From Dehalococcoidales bacterium (lineage in GTDB: Bacteria; Chloroflexota; Dehalococcoidia; Dehalococcoidales; UBA5760), in the NCBI GenBank assembly GCA_018399795.1, contig JAGYOC010000010.1, positions 1 to 23,457 on the forward strand: a stretch of 23,457 bases of DNA, written 5' to 3'. Below the pieces are notes generated by a model, which saw only the letters and a program-made list of their open reading frames with translations, did no database searches and had not been told where the DNA came from. Position numbers and translations under genes: made by a program. This document shows, piece by piece, positions 6,212 through 14,279 of the stretch. Within the stretch, counting starts at the first letter, position 1; every line of letters begins with the position of its first letter.

Positions 6212-8005
6212 CTATTCCACAGTCACGCTCTTAGCCAGATTGCGTGGCGTGTCTATCGGGCAGTTTCTGTCCCGGGCCGTAAAGTAGGCGAGGAGTTGCA
6301 GGGCTACCACATTCACCACCGGTGAAAAAAGGGGGTCAACCTCGGGAACGGATATCACCATATCGGCAAACTCGCCGATAGTTTCGTCACCCTCCTCAGC
6401 CAGCGCTATCACCGGGGCTTTCCTCGCCTTGACCTCCTTGATATTGGACAGCATCGCCGCATAGGTATTGTCCCGGGCCAGAATGGCCACTACCGGCGTA
6501 TCCTCACCGAGCAGGGCAAAGGAGCCGTGCTTCAGCTCCCCTGCGGCATAACCCTCGGCATGAATATAGGAAATCTCCTTGAGCTTGAGTGCCCCCTCGA
6601 GGGCTACCGGGAAGCTTATCCCCCTCCCGATAAAAAATGCGTCTTCAAAACGGGCAAGGAATCCGGCACACTCTTCAATCCCTTCACTCTCACTCAACAA
6701 ATGCTGCAGCCTCTCCGGCAGTCTCCTCAGTTCCATAACCAAATCGACAAGACTCCTGGCATCAACCCGGCAGCTCAATACGGCCAGCGAGTAGAGTACC
6801 ATAAGCTGAACGATAAAGCTCTTGGTAGCGGCCACCCCTATCTCCGGTCCGGCCCTGGTATAGATTATATCGTTGGCAATCCGGGTGACGCTGCTATCCA
6901 CCACGTTGGTAATGGCCAGCAGCCGGCACCCCGCTGCCTTCAGTTTTCTCATGGCCCTCAGGGTATCCGCAGTCTCCCCGGACTGGCTGAGGGCGATTGC
7001 AGCGCCTCCACCAAGATGCCGTTCGTAATAGTTAACCTCGGAGGCCAGTTCAACCACCACTGGGATACCCAGTACCTTCTCGATGATATACCTGCCCACC
7101 AGGGCGGCATGATAGGATGTACCACAGGCAAGTATGATTATCGGCCGCTCACCGGTTTGCATCCTCGTCAGGTCGATCAGTGATTCCCCCAGCGCTCCTT
7201 CAGATGACAGCCATCCGGTCAGGGTATCCCTGATAACGCGGGGCTGTTCATAAATCTCCTTGAGCATAAAATGCTCATAACCCGCCTTCCGGGCATCTTC
7301 TATACTCCACAGTATCTTTTTCTCCTCCCGGTCAACCCCTGCGCCATTGTGCGTCACCCTGATATCCCCGGCACCAATAATCCCGATATCGCCATCATCC
7401 AGATAAACCACCCGGTCGGTATTATCCAGTACGGCCGGCACATCGGAGGCAACAAAGTTTTCCCTGTCGCCGATACCGATAATCAGGGGGTTACCCTTCC
7501 GGGCAGCAACCAGAACGCGTTCCCCCTCGGCAAGCGCAATTACGGCGTAGAAACCCTCCAGGTGCGCAAGTGCAGAGCTTACCGCAGCCTCCAGGCCACC
7601 CCGGTAATACTTCTCGATCAGGTGGGCAATTACCTCGCTATCGGTATCGGAGACGAAATGGTGCCCTTCGGCCTGAAGCTCCTTTTTAAGCAGGCTGTAG
7701 TTTTCGATTATGCCGTTGTGTACCACGGCAAAACGTCCGGAGCAATCGCAGTGGGGATGGGAATTCACCTGGTTAGGCTCACCATGAGTAGCCCACCGGG
7801 TATGTCCTATACCTATGGAACCTTCACACCGAGGGGCATTCCTTTCCAGGTCGCCGACCTTCCCGGAGTTCTTGTAAAGCGTGATGCCACCGGAACACAC
7901 CGCTATCCCGCAGGAATCATATCCCCTGTATTCCAGTCGCTTCAGGCTGTCAAACAGTATGGGTTGGGCCCTCCGGCCGCCGACATAGCCGATAATACCA
8001 CACAT
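6212..8005 (-). CDS. glmS: Glutamine-fructose-6-phosphate aminotransferase (isomerizing)
   Basis: Makes glucosamine-6-phosphate from fructose-6-phosphate and glutamine, the entry to amino-sugar synthesis. The 597-residue protein starts MCGIIGYVG, so Cys2 is the N-terminal nucleophile of the class II glutamine amidotransferase domain (about 1-220). Two SIS isomerase domains follow; sugar-phosphate contacts are seen in ACGTSYHA and ALSQSGETADT. The conserved tail PRNLAKSVTVE is intact. Its ATG is 2 bases after the stop of the upstream nucleotidyltransferase and has no clear ribosome binding site of its own, so coupled translation is likely. No glmS ribozyme could be expected in a 2-base gap, and none is seen. 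Confidence 0.97.
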   Translation of the reverse strand: MCGIIGYVGGRRAQPILFDSLKRLEYRGYDSCGIAVCSGGITLYKNSGKVGDLERNAPRCEGSIGIGHTRWATHGEPNQVNSHPHCDCSGRFAVVHNGIIENYSLLKKELQAEGHHFVSDTDSEVIAHLIEKYYRGGLEAAVSSALAHLEGFYAVIALAEGERVLVAARKGNPLIIGIGDRENFVASDVPAVLDNTDRVVYLDDGDIGIIGAGDIRVTHNGAGVDREEKKILWSIEDARKAGYEHFMLKEIYEQPRVIRDTLTGWLSSEGALGESLIDLTRMQTGERPIIILACGTSYHAALVGRYIIEKVLGIPVVVELASEVNYYERHLGGGAAIALSQSGETADTLRAMRKLKAAGCRLLAITNVVDSSVTRIANDIIYTRAGPEIGVAATKSFIVQLMVLYSLAVLSCRVDARSLVDLVMELRRLPERLQHLLSESEGIEECAGFLARFEDAFFIGRGISFPVALEGALKLKEISYIHAEGYAAGELKHGSFALLGEDTPVVAILARDNTYAAMLSNIKEVKARKAPVIALAEEGDETIGEFADMVISVPEVDPLFSPVVNVVALQLLAYFTARDRNCPIDTPRNLAKSVTVE

Positions 8006-8007
8006 CG

Positions 8008-9183
8008 CTAATATATCAGGCTCTTATCCGGGAACTGTCCCCGGATAACCTTCAGCGCCTGAACCTCGCTATAGTTTCCCGTTATCACGCCCGGCTCGGC
8101 GATCACACCGCTGCCTATACTGCAGCCCTCACCAACCATGGCCCCCAGCCTGACGGTATGGTATCTATTGTCCACCTTTATCTCGGCTTCACCGCTCAGG
8201 GCATTGAAATGCCCTCCGATAGAACAGCCGTTGCCGATAACCGAGTCCTGTATCGTGCTGCCGCTCCCGATTGAGGTATCACTTCCGATAACACTGTTTT
8301 TGATCTCGGCAAACGGGGAAACGATAACATTATCGCCGATACTGGTAGCGGGCAGTATACAGGCATTAGGCCCGACCTCACAGCCTTCACCGATAACCAG
8401 CGGCCCCACCAGCGAAGAGTTGGACCTTATTACAGTATCCCTTCCGACCGATATATGCCCCGCCAGGGATGCTCCTTTCTCAATGGTACCCCCTATCGCG
8501 CTCCTGACTCCGGGAATAACCGCACCGTTCAGGCTCAATATGTCCCAGGGATATACCGCCTCAAGCCAGCTTCCCGAAGTCTCCACCGCACGAATTGATT
8601 TGCCACGGCCTATCATCTTGTTGAGCACGTCCGTGAGATTCAATTCATCCTCAATGAAGTCAAAAATCTCACTGCTGAAAGCATAGATACGGGTGCTGGC
8701 GGTGTTGCTCAGTGCTTCCCTGGGTTGCTCCTCCAGCTTCTTCACCAGTCCATCCTCGATATTAACAATTCCATATCGTTCCGGGCCTTCTACCCTCTTT
8801 ACCAGAATGGAATAAGGTGAAACATTGACAAAGCCAGCAATGGTGGCAGCCCCGATAAGCTTGTCTCCGGAAAGTACCAGAAACTCATCCCCGGCTTTGT
8901 CCCGCACCTGGGCCAGGGCGTGCGCGGTTCCAAGGCGCTTCGACTGAGTTACATAGGTAACATCGGCACCGAACCCTTCTCCCGAGCCGATATAGTCAAA
9001 TACCTGCTCCTTTTTATAGCCGACCACCATTATTATCTCCCGGATACCGTTTTCGGCCAGGGCCTCGACGACATAACCGAGAATGGGCTTTCCCCCTACC
9101 GGGAGCATTACCTTGGGACGGTTAACCGTATAGGGCCGGAGCCGCCAACCCTCTCCCGCCGCCAGGATTACCGCCTGCTGCAT
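8008..9183 (-). CDS. Sugar-1-phosphate nucleotidyltransferase with left-handed beta-helix domain, acetyltransferase site degenerate
   Basis: 391 residues: an N-terminal nucleotidyltransferase domain (about 1-225; LAAGEGWRLRPYT at 8-20, KVMLPVGGKP, Asp107 in LSGDK) and a C-terminal hexapeptide-repeat beta-helix (about 230-370, repeated I/V-G-x4 units). It resembles the archaeal bifunctional GlmU-type enzymes and is paralogous to the gene immediately upstream. Where that paralogue has His-His-Asn-Tyr before VGDSVIG, this one reads SGST before IQDSVIG, so the presumed acetyl-transfer His and Tyr are absent. The nucleotidyltransferase signature is also slightly unusual (Trp13, PYT rather than PLT). 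It may charge a different sugar or use the helix only for oligomerisation. GAGAGG lies 6 bases before the ATG; the gap to the upstream gene is 10 bases. Confidence 0.87.
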   Translation of the reverse strand: MQQAVILAAGEGWRLRPYTVNRPKVMLPVGGKPILGYVVEALAENGIREIIMVVGYKKEQVFDYIGSGEGFGADVTYVTQSKRLGTAHALAQVRDKAGDEFLVLSGDKLIGAATIAGFVNVSPYSILVKRVEGPERYGIVNIEDGLVKKLEEQPREALSNTASTRIYAFSSEIFDFIEDELNLTDVLNKMIGRGKSIRAVETSGSWLEAVYPWDILSLNGAVIPGVRSAIGGTIEKGASLAGHISVGRDTVIRSNSSLVGPLVIGEGCEVGPNACILPATSIGDNVIVSPFAEIKNSVIGSDTSIGSGSTIQDSVIGNGCSIGGHFNALSGEAEIKVDNRYHTVRLGAMVGEGCSIGSGVIAEPGVITGNYSEVQALKVIRGQFPDKSLIY

Positions 9184-9193
9184 AAATCACCTC

Positions 9194-10396
9194 TCAAGAT
9201 ATCCTTGCCCCCGGCCGAATCACTCCACCAACCACCGCCCCAGGCGCTATACGAGCGTCGTTGCATATTATGGTGCCGGTATTGATGCTGGCGTTGATAC
9301 CCACTTCGACACCGTCCCCGATAATAGCCCCCAGCTTTCTCCTGCCGGTGTCTATACCATCCACTTTGATATTCCGCTTATCCAGGCGCAAATTGGCAAT
9401 CCTGGCACCGGAACCTAGATTACAGCTGCTACCGATAACACTATCACCTACATAATTGTGGTGGGGAATCATGGTGCCACTCATCACAATGGAGGCCTTC
9501 ACCTCACTGGCATTGCCGATATGACAGCCATCTCCAACAGCGGTATAGGGGCGAATATAGCAGTTGGGGCCGATATCGCAGCGCTCACCGATAACGGCCG
9601 GCCCGGTGATATAGGTACCCGACCGTATAACGGTCTCTTTTCCGATTGACACCTTCCCCTTGATGGCCACATTCTCTTCCAGTTCCCCCTCATTATAACA
9701 CTCCATATCGGCCAGCAATAATTGGTTGGCAGCGAGCAGGTCCCAGGGATAGCTCAGGTTCAACCAGAAGCCTATTTCCTGGTACCGGATTGCTTCCCCG
9801 CTATCTATCAGGAGCTGGAGGGAATCGGTGAGCTCATACTCGCCACGCCTCGATTTGACCGTGCGACGTAAAGCCGGGAAAATATCACTTCCCAGGTGAT
9901 ACAGGCCAGCATTAACCATACGCGAGGGGGGTTTCTCGACCTTCTCGTGGATGCGTATTACCCTGTCCCCGCTCACCTCCACTACTCCCAACCCAACGGG
10001 GTCCTCGACTTCAACCACACTCATCGTATGGCCATCATTTGCCATTACCCGCTCGATATCCCGTCTGCCGATGACGTTGTCCCCGTTTACGAGCAGGAAT
10101 TCCCCGTCTGTCAGCCCGTCAACCATTTTCAGGGCATCCGCGGTTCCCAGCCGTCGTCCCTGTCGGCAGTATTCGATACTTACGCCCCAGGGGCTTCCGT
10201 CGGCAAAGTAATCACGTATCTGTTCATCGTGGTACCCGACAATGATGATGAACTCCTCTATGCCGGCCTTCTTCATCTCGACGAGCAAATGCTCCAGTAT
10301 GGGCCGGTTGGCAACGGGTATCATCACCTTGGGCCGGCTGGAGGTAAGGGGTCGCATGCGGCTCCCTTCACCCGCCGCCAGCACTACCGCCTTCAC
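9194..10396 (-). CDS. Bifunctional GlmU-type sugar-1-phosphate nucleotidyltransferase/acetyltransferase, archaeal style
   Basis: 400 residues. The N-terminal domain (1-225) has LAAGEGSRMRPLTSSRPK at 6-23 and the metal-binding NGDN at 104-107. The C-terminal left-handed beta-helix (about 245-400) carries His312/His313, Tyr315 and Asn335 in the positions used for acetyl transfer by the archaeal enzyme ST0452 and by GlmU. It should turn glucosamine-1-phosphate into UDP-N-acetylglucosamine, using acetyl-CoA and UTP. The overall layout resembles archaeal proteins more than classical E. coli-type GlmU, which is inference without alignment. The start is GTG at 10396, with AGGAGGG just upstream. It lies 9 bases after the glmM-like gene. 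Confidence 0.9.
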   Translation of the reverse strand: MKAVVLAAGEGSRMRPLTSSRPKVMIPVANRPILEHLLVEMKKAGIEEFIIIVGYHDEQIRDYFADGSPWGVSIEYCRQGRRLGTADALKMVDGLTDGEFLLVNGDNVIGRRDIERVMANDGHTMSVVEVEDPVGLGVVEVSGDRVIRIHEKVEKPPSRMVNAGLYHLGSDIFPALRRTVKSRRGEYELTDSLQLLIDSGEAIRYQEIGFWLNLSYPWDLLAANQLLLADMECYNEGELEENVAIKGKVSIGKETVIRSGTYITGPAVIGERCDIGPNCYIRPYTAVGDGCHIGNASEVKASIVMSGTMIPHHNYVGDSVIGSSCNLGSGARIANLRLDKRNIKVDGIDTGRRKLGAIIGDGVEVGINASINTGTIICNDARIAPGAVVGGVIRPGARIS

Positions 10397-10405
10397 AATA
10401 CCCTC

Positions 10406-11707
10406 CTACTCCGCCCGTTCACTGCATTCACCTATCAGCCTGAGCCCGTCGTTATAAAGCTCTTCGACCCGATTACGGTTTCTTGCCTCGGCGGTTATCC
10501 TGACCTTCGGCTCGGTGCCGGATGCCCTGATAAGCAACCAGCCATCTCCAAAGACGGCCCTGACGCCATCCTCCCGGTTCATAGAAACCGGGTTCATCAT
10601 CTCCAGTCGGGATTCAAGCTCGGCGAGCAACAGCCCGCCGGCATCCACACTCCCCCTCAGGATGGGGTAAGCAGGCATACCGTCAAGCAGCTCAGCCAGC
10701 CGACCACGAGCAGCCATGGCCGCAATCCGGCCCGCGGCATGAATCCCATCGGGACACAGCGATATGCCCGGAAATATCCAGCTACCCGAGGGCTCACCCC
10801 CGAAATCGCCTCCCTCCTTCAGCTCTTCGGAGACAGCGGCATCGCCTATCCTGGTCCGCCTGACATGGAATCCCATCTCCTCAATCACCATCGAGGCATC
10901 CAGGGTGGTAACCACCTCCCGAGCTCCCAGCTCGCGGGCGAATAGCCCCAGTAATTTATCCCCGGGAATGAAACGTCCCTTTTCGTCAACGGCCATCATA
11001 CGGTCGGCATCACCGTCATGAGCAATGCCCAGGTCGGCGCGGAATTCCCTCGTTGCCGTGATAAGCTCTCCCAGGCTTGATTCCTCCGGCTCCGAATTGC
11101 GGGGATAGAAACCGCTGGGATAGCAGTTCATTCCTATCACCCGGCAGCCCATCTTCCTGAGGAGGTAGGGAGTAATACCCGAAGCCGGACCGCAGCCGCA
11201 ATCCACCACCACCCTGATTCCCAGCTCCGAGGGAAGCTTTTCTTGAATACACGCCATATGTCCTTCAGCAGCACCGGCAAATACACTGCCCGTGCCGACA
11301 TCATACCATGGAGCCGTCTCCCCCATATCGGCGAGAACTTGCTCTTCCAGACGCCGGCATTGCGCCAGGCTGAAAGCCGATCCATCGCTGTTTACCAGCT
11401 TTATTCCGTTATACTGCGGGGGGTTATGAGAAGCGGTAATCATCACCCCCACCGGGAAATTGCGGGTGGCAAAGGCCAGTGTAGGCATGGTGATTGTACC
11501 GCAGTCCCGGCAATCCGCGCCCCCACCCAATATCCCCGACATAAGGGCATATTTCAGGACCCCGGAAGAAGTCCTGGTATCGCCTCCAACCACCACACTC
11601 CGATAGGTCTTTCCCAGGGCCAGACCCACCCGCAGGGCCAGCTGAACCAGGCTTTCATCGAAAAGCCTTCTTATGCCCGATGTACCGAATAATTTCATCA
11701 CACTCAT
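10406..11707 (-). CDS. glmM: Phosphohexomutase, probable phosphoglucosamine mutase
   Basis: Interconverts glucosamine-6-phosphate and glucosamine-1-phosphate, the step between GlmS and GlmU; operon position supports this over phosphomannomutase. All four landmark loops are present, numbered from MKLFGTSGIRR: phosphoserine loop TASHNP with Ser90, Mg-binding DGDADR (228-233), sugar-binding GGEPSGSW (Glu302) and phosphate-binding RASGTEPK (391-398). About 430 residues, the normal length. The frame stays open upstream to 11926, but that extra 73-residue stretch has no family resemblance. The true start is ATG 11707 (MSVMKLF) or ATG 11698 (MKLF); neither has a strong ribosome binding site. A TTGACA at 11733-11728 would place transcription start almost on the ATG, hinting at a leaderless message. 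Confidence 0.9.
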   Translation of the reverse strand: MSVMKLFGTSGIRRLFDESLVQLALRVGLALGKTYRSVVVGGDTRTSSGVLKYALMSGILGGGADCRDCGTITMPTLAFATRNFPVGVMITASHNPPQYNGIKLVNSDGSAFSLAQCRRLEEQVLADMGETAPWYDVGTGSVFAGAAEGHMACIQEKLPSELGIRVVVDCGCGPASGITPYLLRKMGCRVIGMNCYPSGFYPRNSEPEESSLGELITATREFRADLGIAHDGDADRMMAVDEKGRFIPGDKLLGLFARELGAREVVTTLDASMVIEEMGFHVRRTRIGDAAVSEELKEGGDFGGEPSGSWIFPGISLCPDGIHAAGRIAAMAARGRLAELLDGMPAYPILRGSVDAGGLLLAELESRLEMMNPVSMNREDGVRAVFGDGWLLIRASGTEPKVRITAEARNRNRVEELYNDGLRLIGECSERAE

Positions 11708-12058
11708 TTTACCAGCACCAGTCGTGATGTCAAGTAAGCCCCACAAATCGCATTCGGCACGGGCAGAAGTAAAAAGCACTATATTGGATACGAGAGGGCA
11801 GGCGACAGGGGCTGGCAGTTCTACCTTATAGCCGCATTCCTGTATGCGTTCCTGAACTACGGAGCCGTGATACTCGCGGCAGGGGGGTGTTGACAATCGT
11901 GGAACTTGAACTCTATACAACGGCATATGAACTTGCCCTGACCGTGTGGGCCCCGTGGCTCCGCTGGCGTAAAACCAGGCAAGGGAAGCGATGATCAGAG
12001 TTATCGGTTGGCTGAAATCAATTACCGAAGGTTAGCATGAAGTTAATTTCCAGCTTCC
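11708..12058. other. Gene-poor spacer upstream of the glm operon with a plus-strand promoter-like element and tiny ORFs
   Basis: No standard gene is seen. On the minus strand it should hold the glm operon promoter (TTGACA at 11733-11728, no good -10). On the plus strand TTGACA at 11890-11895 is followed 18 bases later by TATACA (11914-11919). Also on the plus strand a 35-codon frame (11887-11994) with AGGGGGG at its start overlaps, through ATGA, a 14-codon frame (11991-12035). None resembles a protein I know, and a small RNA or noncoding DNA is equally possible. Confidence 0.4.
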
Positions 12059-12544
12059 CTACTTCACCCTGCCCACGGCAATCCAGACACCCAGCGCCAC
12101 CGCCAGGATATCAATCACCAGAGCCGTACTGCTTACCCACCAGAAACCCAAACCCCAGGGTGGGAAAAGGCTGATCATATACCCTGCCACAATACTGGCT
12201 CCAGCAATGAAGGCCAGGCGCCGGCCCCGCTTGCGGTTAACGGAAAGCGAAATCAGTTCGCCGATACCCCAGCCGAACCCGGCCGCTATCAGGAAGCTGA
12301 AATAGGTGACGGGTCCGATAGCCCACCATGCGGCACCACAGGCAAAGGCCATACCGGTAGCGATTATGATTGCCCTGAAGTAATATCGTCGTGTCATGCT
12401 GAAAGTGGGCAGTTTCCGTAGCCGGGCACATTCCGGACACCGGGCACCTACCGGCGTCTCTACCATACAGCGCGGGCATATCGGCCTGCCACACTTACCG
12501 CAAGTCAGATTGGTATCAACATCCGGGTGAGCCGCACATTTCAC
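12059..12544 (-). CDS. Membrane protein with N-terminal B-box-type zinc finger
   Basis: 161 residues. The first 40 contain a regular cysteine/histidine array (Cys3, His6, Cys15, Cys18, Cys23, Cys26, Cys36, Cys39), the pattern of a bacterial B-box/zinc-ribbon domain that binds two zinc ions. About four hydrophobic segments follow (roughly 57-75, 80-97, 108-127 and 133-157). The zinc domain is presumably cytoplasmic. In other bacteria this finger is found fused to membrane domains, including rhomboid peptidases; no rhomboid Ser/His motif is visible here. Function unknown. It is the last gene of the minus-strand group, 38 bases after the PHP gene. Confidence 0.7.
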   Translation of the reverse strand: MKCAAHPDVDTNLTCGKCGRPICPRCMVETPVGARCPECARLRKLPTFSMTRRYYFRAIIIATGMAFACGAAWWAIGPVTYFSFLIAAGFGWGIGELISLSVNRKRGRRLAFIAGASIVAGYMISLFPPWGLGFWWVSSTALVIDILAVALGVWIAVGRVK

Positions 12545-12582
12545 TCGTTTTTTCCAAGTCCCCTATTTCAATTTTTCTTATT

Positions 12583-13434
12583 TCAATCGCTCAACTGAGC
12601 GCCCCGGGATCTCGCCAATGCAACAAGTCGATCCACCACCTCTGACGGAACATCAGCACCGCCCAGCGCCGTTTCGGTAGCCGAGTCAATACCGTGAAAA
12701 TCGCTTCCGCCCGTGGCAACCAGCCCGTACTTTTCCGCCACTATCCGCAGGCTCTCTCTCTCCGGAGCGTTATAGCCGTCATAGTAGACCTCGATACCTG
12801 CCAGACCCGCCCCCCTGAGTTCGACTACCACCTGCTGCCAGTCATCAATAAATAGGGGGTGTGCCAGCACGGGTAGTCCACCCGCACGCACGATAATTCC
12901 TGCCGCCTCGACGGGGGTCACTTTCTCCCGTTCGGCATAGGCAGGACCTCCCCTCTCGATATAGCCGTCGAACGCCTCGGTAAAGGAGCCAATATAGCCC
13001 TTTTCCAGCATTGCCTGGGCCAGGTGAGGTCTTCCCACCGAACCACCTGCGGCTATTTCTTTCACCCGTGTCCACTCGATACGAACGCCGAGTGCCTTCA
13101 ATTTTTCTATCATTGCCCGAGCCCTTTCATCCCTCGAATGGCGCATCTTCTCCAGCCCGGCAATGAACTCACCATTTTTTATATCAACAAAATACCCCAG
13201 AATATGTACCTCGGCCCGGGCAAAGTCCGTGCTGAGCTCAACACCGGGGATAACTCTCAAGCCCGGGTATGACCTGGCCGCTTTCAACGCCTCGGGAACA
13301 CCGTCGACGGTATCGTGGTCGGTGATGGCAATGGCTCTCAGTCCCTGCCGGGCTGCCCGGGACACAATCTCCTTCGGGCGGAAGCGTCCATCAGATGCGG
13401 TGGTATGAACATGCAGGTCAACCCGGGATGGCAT
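12583..13434 (-). CDS. PHP-domain phosphoesterase (RNase AM/nucleoside bisphosphate phosphatase-like)
   Basis: 283 residues of the polymerase-and-histidinol-phosphatase fold, about the length of YciV/RNase AM-type enzymes, which remove phosphate from 3',5'-nucleoside bisphosphates and trim RNA 5' ends. Metal-binding motifs in order: DLHVHT (6-11), ITDHD (37-41), Glu66 (PGVELS), His77, RPHLA, LAHP and the final SDFHG. I chose the ATG at 13434, which overlaps the preceding stop as TGATG with AGGGAG upstream, rather than the TTG one codon earlier. Tight linkage to the YmdB-type gene and RNase Y fits a role in RNA or nucleotide turnover, but the substrate is not proven. Confidence 0.87.
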   Translation of the reverse strand: MPSRVDLHVHTTASDGRFRPKEIVSRAARQGLRAIAITDHDTVDGVPEALKAARSYPGLRVIPGVELSTDFARAEVHILGYFVDIKNGEFIAGLEKMRHSRDERARAMIEKLKALGVRIEWTRVKEIAAGGSVGRPHLAQAMLEKGYIGSFTEAFDGYIERGGPAYAEREKVTPVEAAGIIVRAGGLPVLAHPLFIDDWQQVVVELRGAGLAGIEVYYDGYNAPERESLRIVAEKYGLVATGGSDFHGIDSATETALGGADVPSEVVDRLVALARSRGAQLSD

Positions 13435-14201
13435 CAATCTGACTCCCTGGTAAGTCTCTCTATACCTGTGGCCATTCCCGTGTCCCCATCTATCCTGACC
13501 AGCATGGCATCGAAGAGCACCCTGCCACTGCCCACAGAGAGGCGGTGCGGTATCATGGTCAGGAAGCGACGGGTAACAGCCTCAATATCATCCCCGATTA
13601 CCGATTCCAGCGGTCCGGTCATCCCGATATCGGTAACATATGCCGTACCTCCGGGCAGTACTCTGGCATCGGTGGTACCCACATGGGTATGCGTACCGAG
13701 TACGGCACTGACCCTGCCGTCCAGGTAATGCCCCAGGGCTATCTTTTCCGATGTAGCCTCGGCATGAAAATCTACAATAATAGTGGTCGGCAACGGTCTC
13801 AGCCTGTCCAGCAGCCCATCCATGGCACGGAAAGGACAGTCGAAACTACCCATAAAGGTTCTTCCTATCAGATTAACCACCAGAACTTCTCCCATCTGTA
13901 AATAGCCCCGCCCTGGCACGCCAGGAGGGTAGTTCAGCGGCCGTAAAATGGGCATTTCACTGTCCAGATACGGTATTATCTCCTTCTCCGCCCAGATGTG
14001 ATTGCCCGAGGTAAGAACGTCTACGCCAGCACTGAGCAACTCGTTGGCCGTGCCTACAGTTACCCCGATACCGCCGGCCACGTTCTCGGCATTGGCAATA
14101 ACCATATCCACCCCATATTGCCTGGAAATATCGGGCAATAGCCTCTTCACGGCACGCCTTCCAGGGCGGCCGATTATATCACCTATCACCATTATCAGCA
14201 T
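13434..14201 (-). CDS. YmdB-family metallophosphoesterase (TIGR00282)
   Basis: 255 residues, the full length of the family. Motifs: VIGDIIGRPGR with Asp8, NAENVAGG (37-44), GNHIW with Asn67-His68, DFHAEATSEK and GTHTHV. The well studied Bacillus YmdB hydrolyses 2',3'-cyclic nucleotides and influences RNase Y-dependent RNA levels and biofilm behaviour. Here too it follows rny directly (78-base gap), a conserved pairing. AAAGGG lies before the ATG. It overlaps the PHP gene by one base. Confidence 0.93.
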   Translation of the reverse strand: MLIMVIGDIIGRPGRRAVKRLLPDISRQYGVDMVIANAENVAGGIGVTVGTANELLSAGVDVLTSGNHIWAEKEIIPYLDSEMPILRPLNYPPGVPGRGYLQMGEVLVVNLIGRTFMGSFDCPFRAMDGLLDRLRPLPTTIIVDFHAEATSEKIALGHYLDGRVSAVLGTHTHVGTTDARVLPGGTAYVTDIGMTGPLESVIGDDIEAVTRRFLTMIPHRLSVGSGRVLFDAMLVRIDGDTGMATGIERLTRESD

Positions 14202-14279
14202 CGTTATCCCTTTCCCCCACGGATTAATAGCATGCGATTACACAAAGACCGGATAAACGTCCTGTCATCCAACTTCTTT

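Noticed and set aside
11708..11926. 73-codon N-terminal extension of the phosphohexomutase.
   Set aside because: The family begins at KLFGTSGIRR; the extension is not conserved-looking and has no ribosome binding site.
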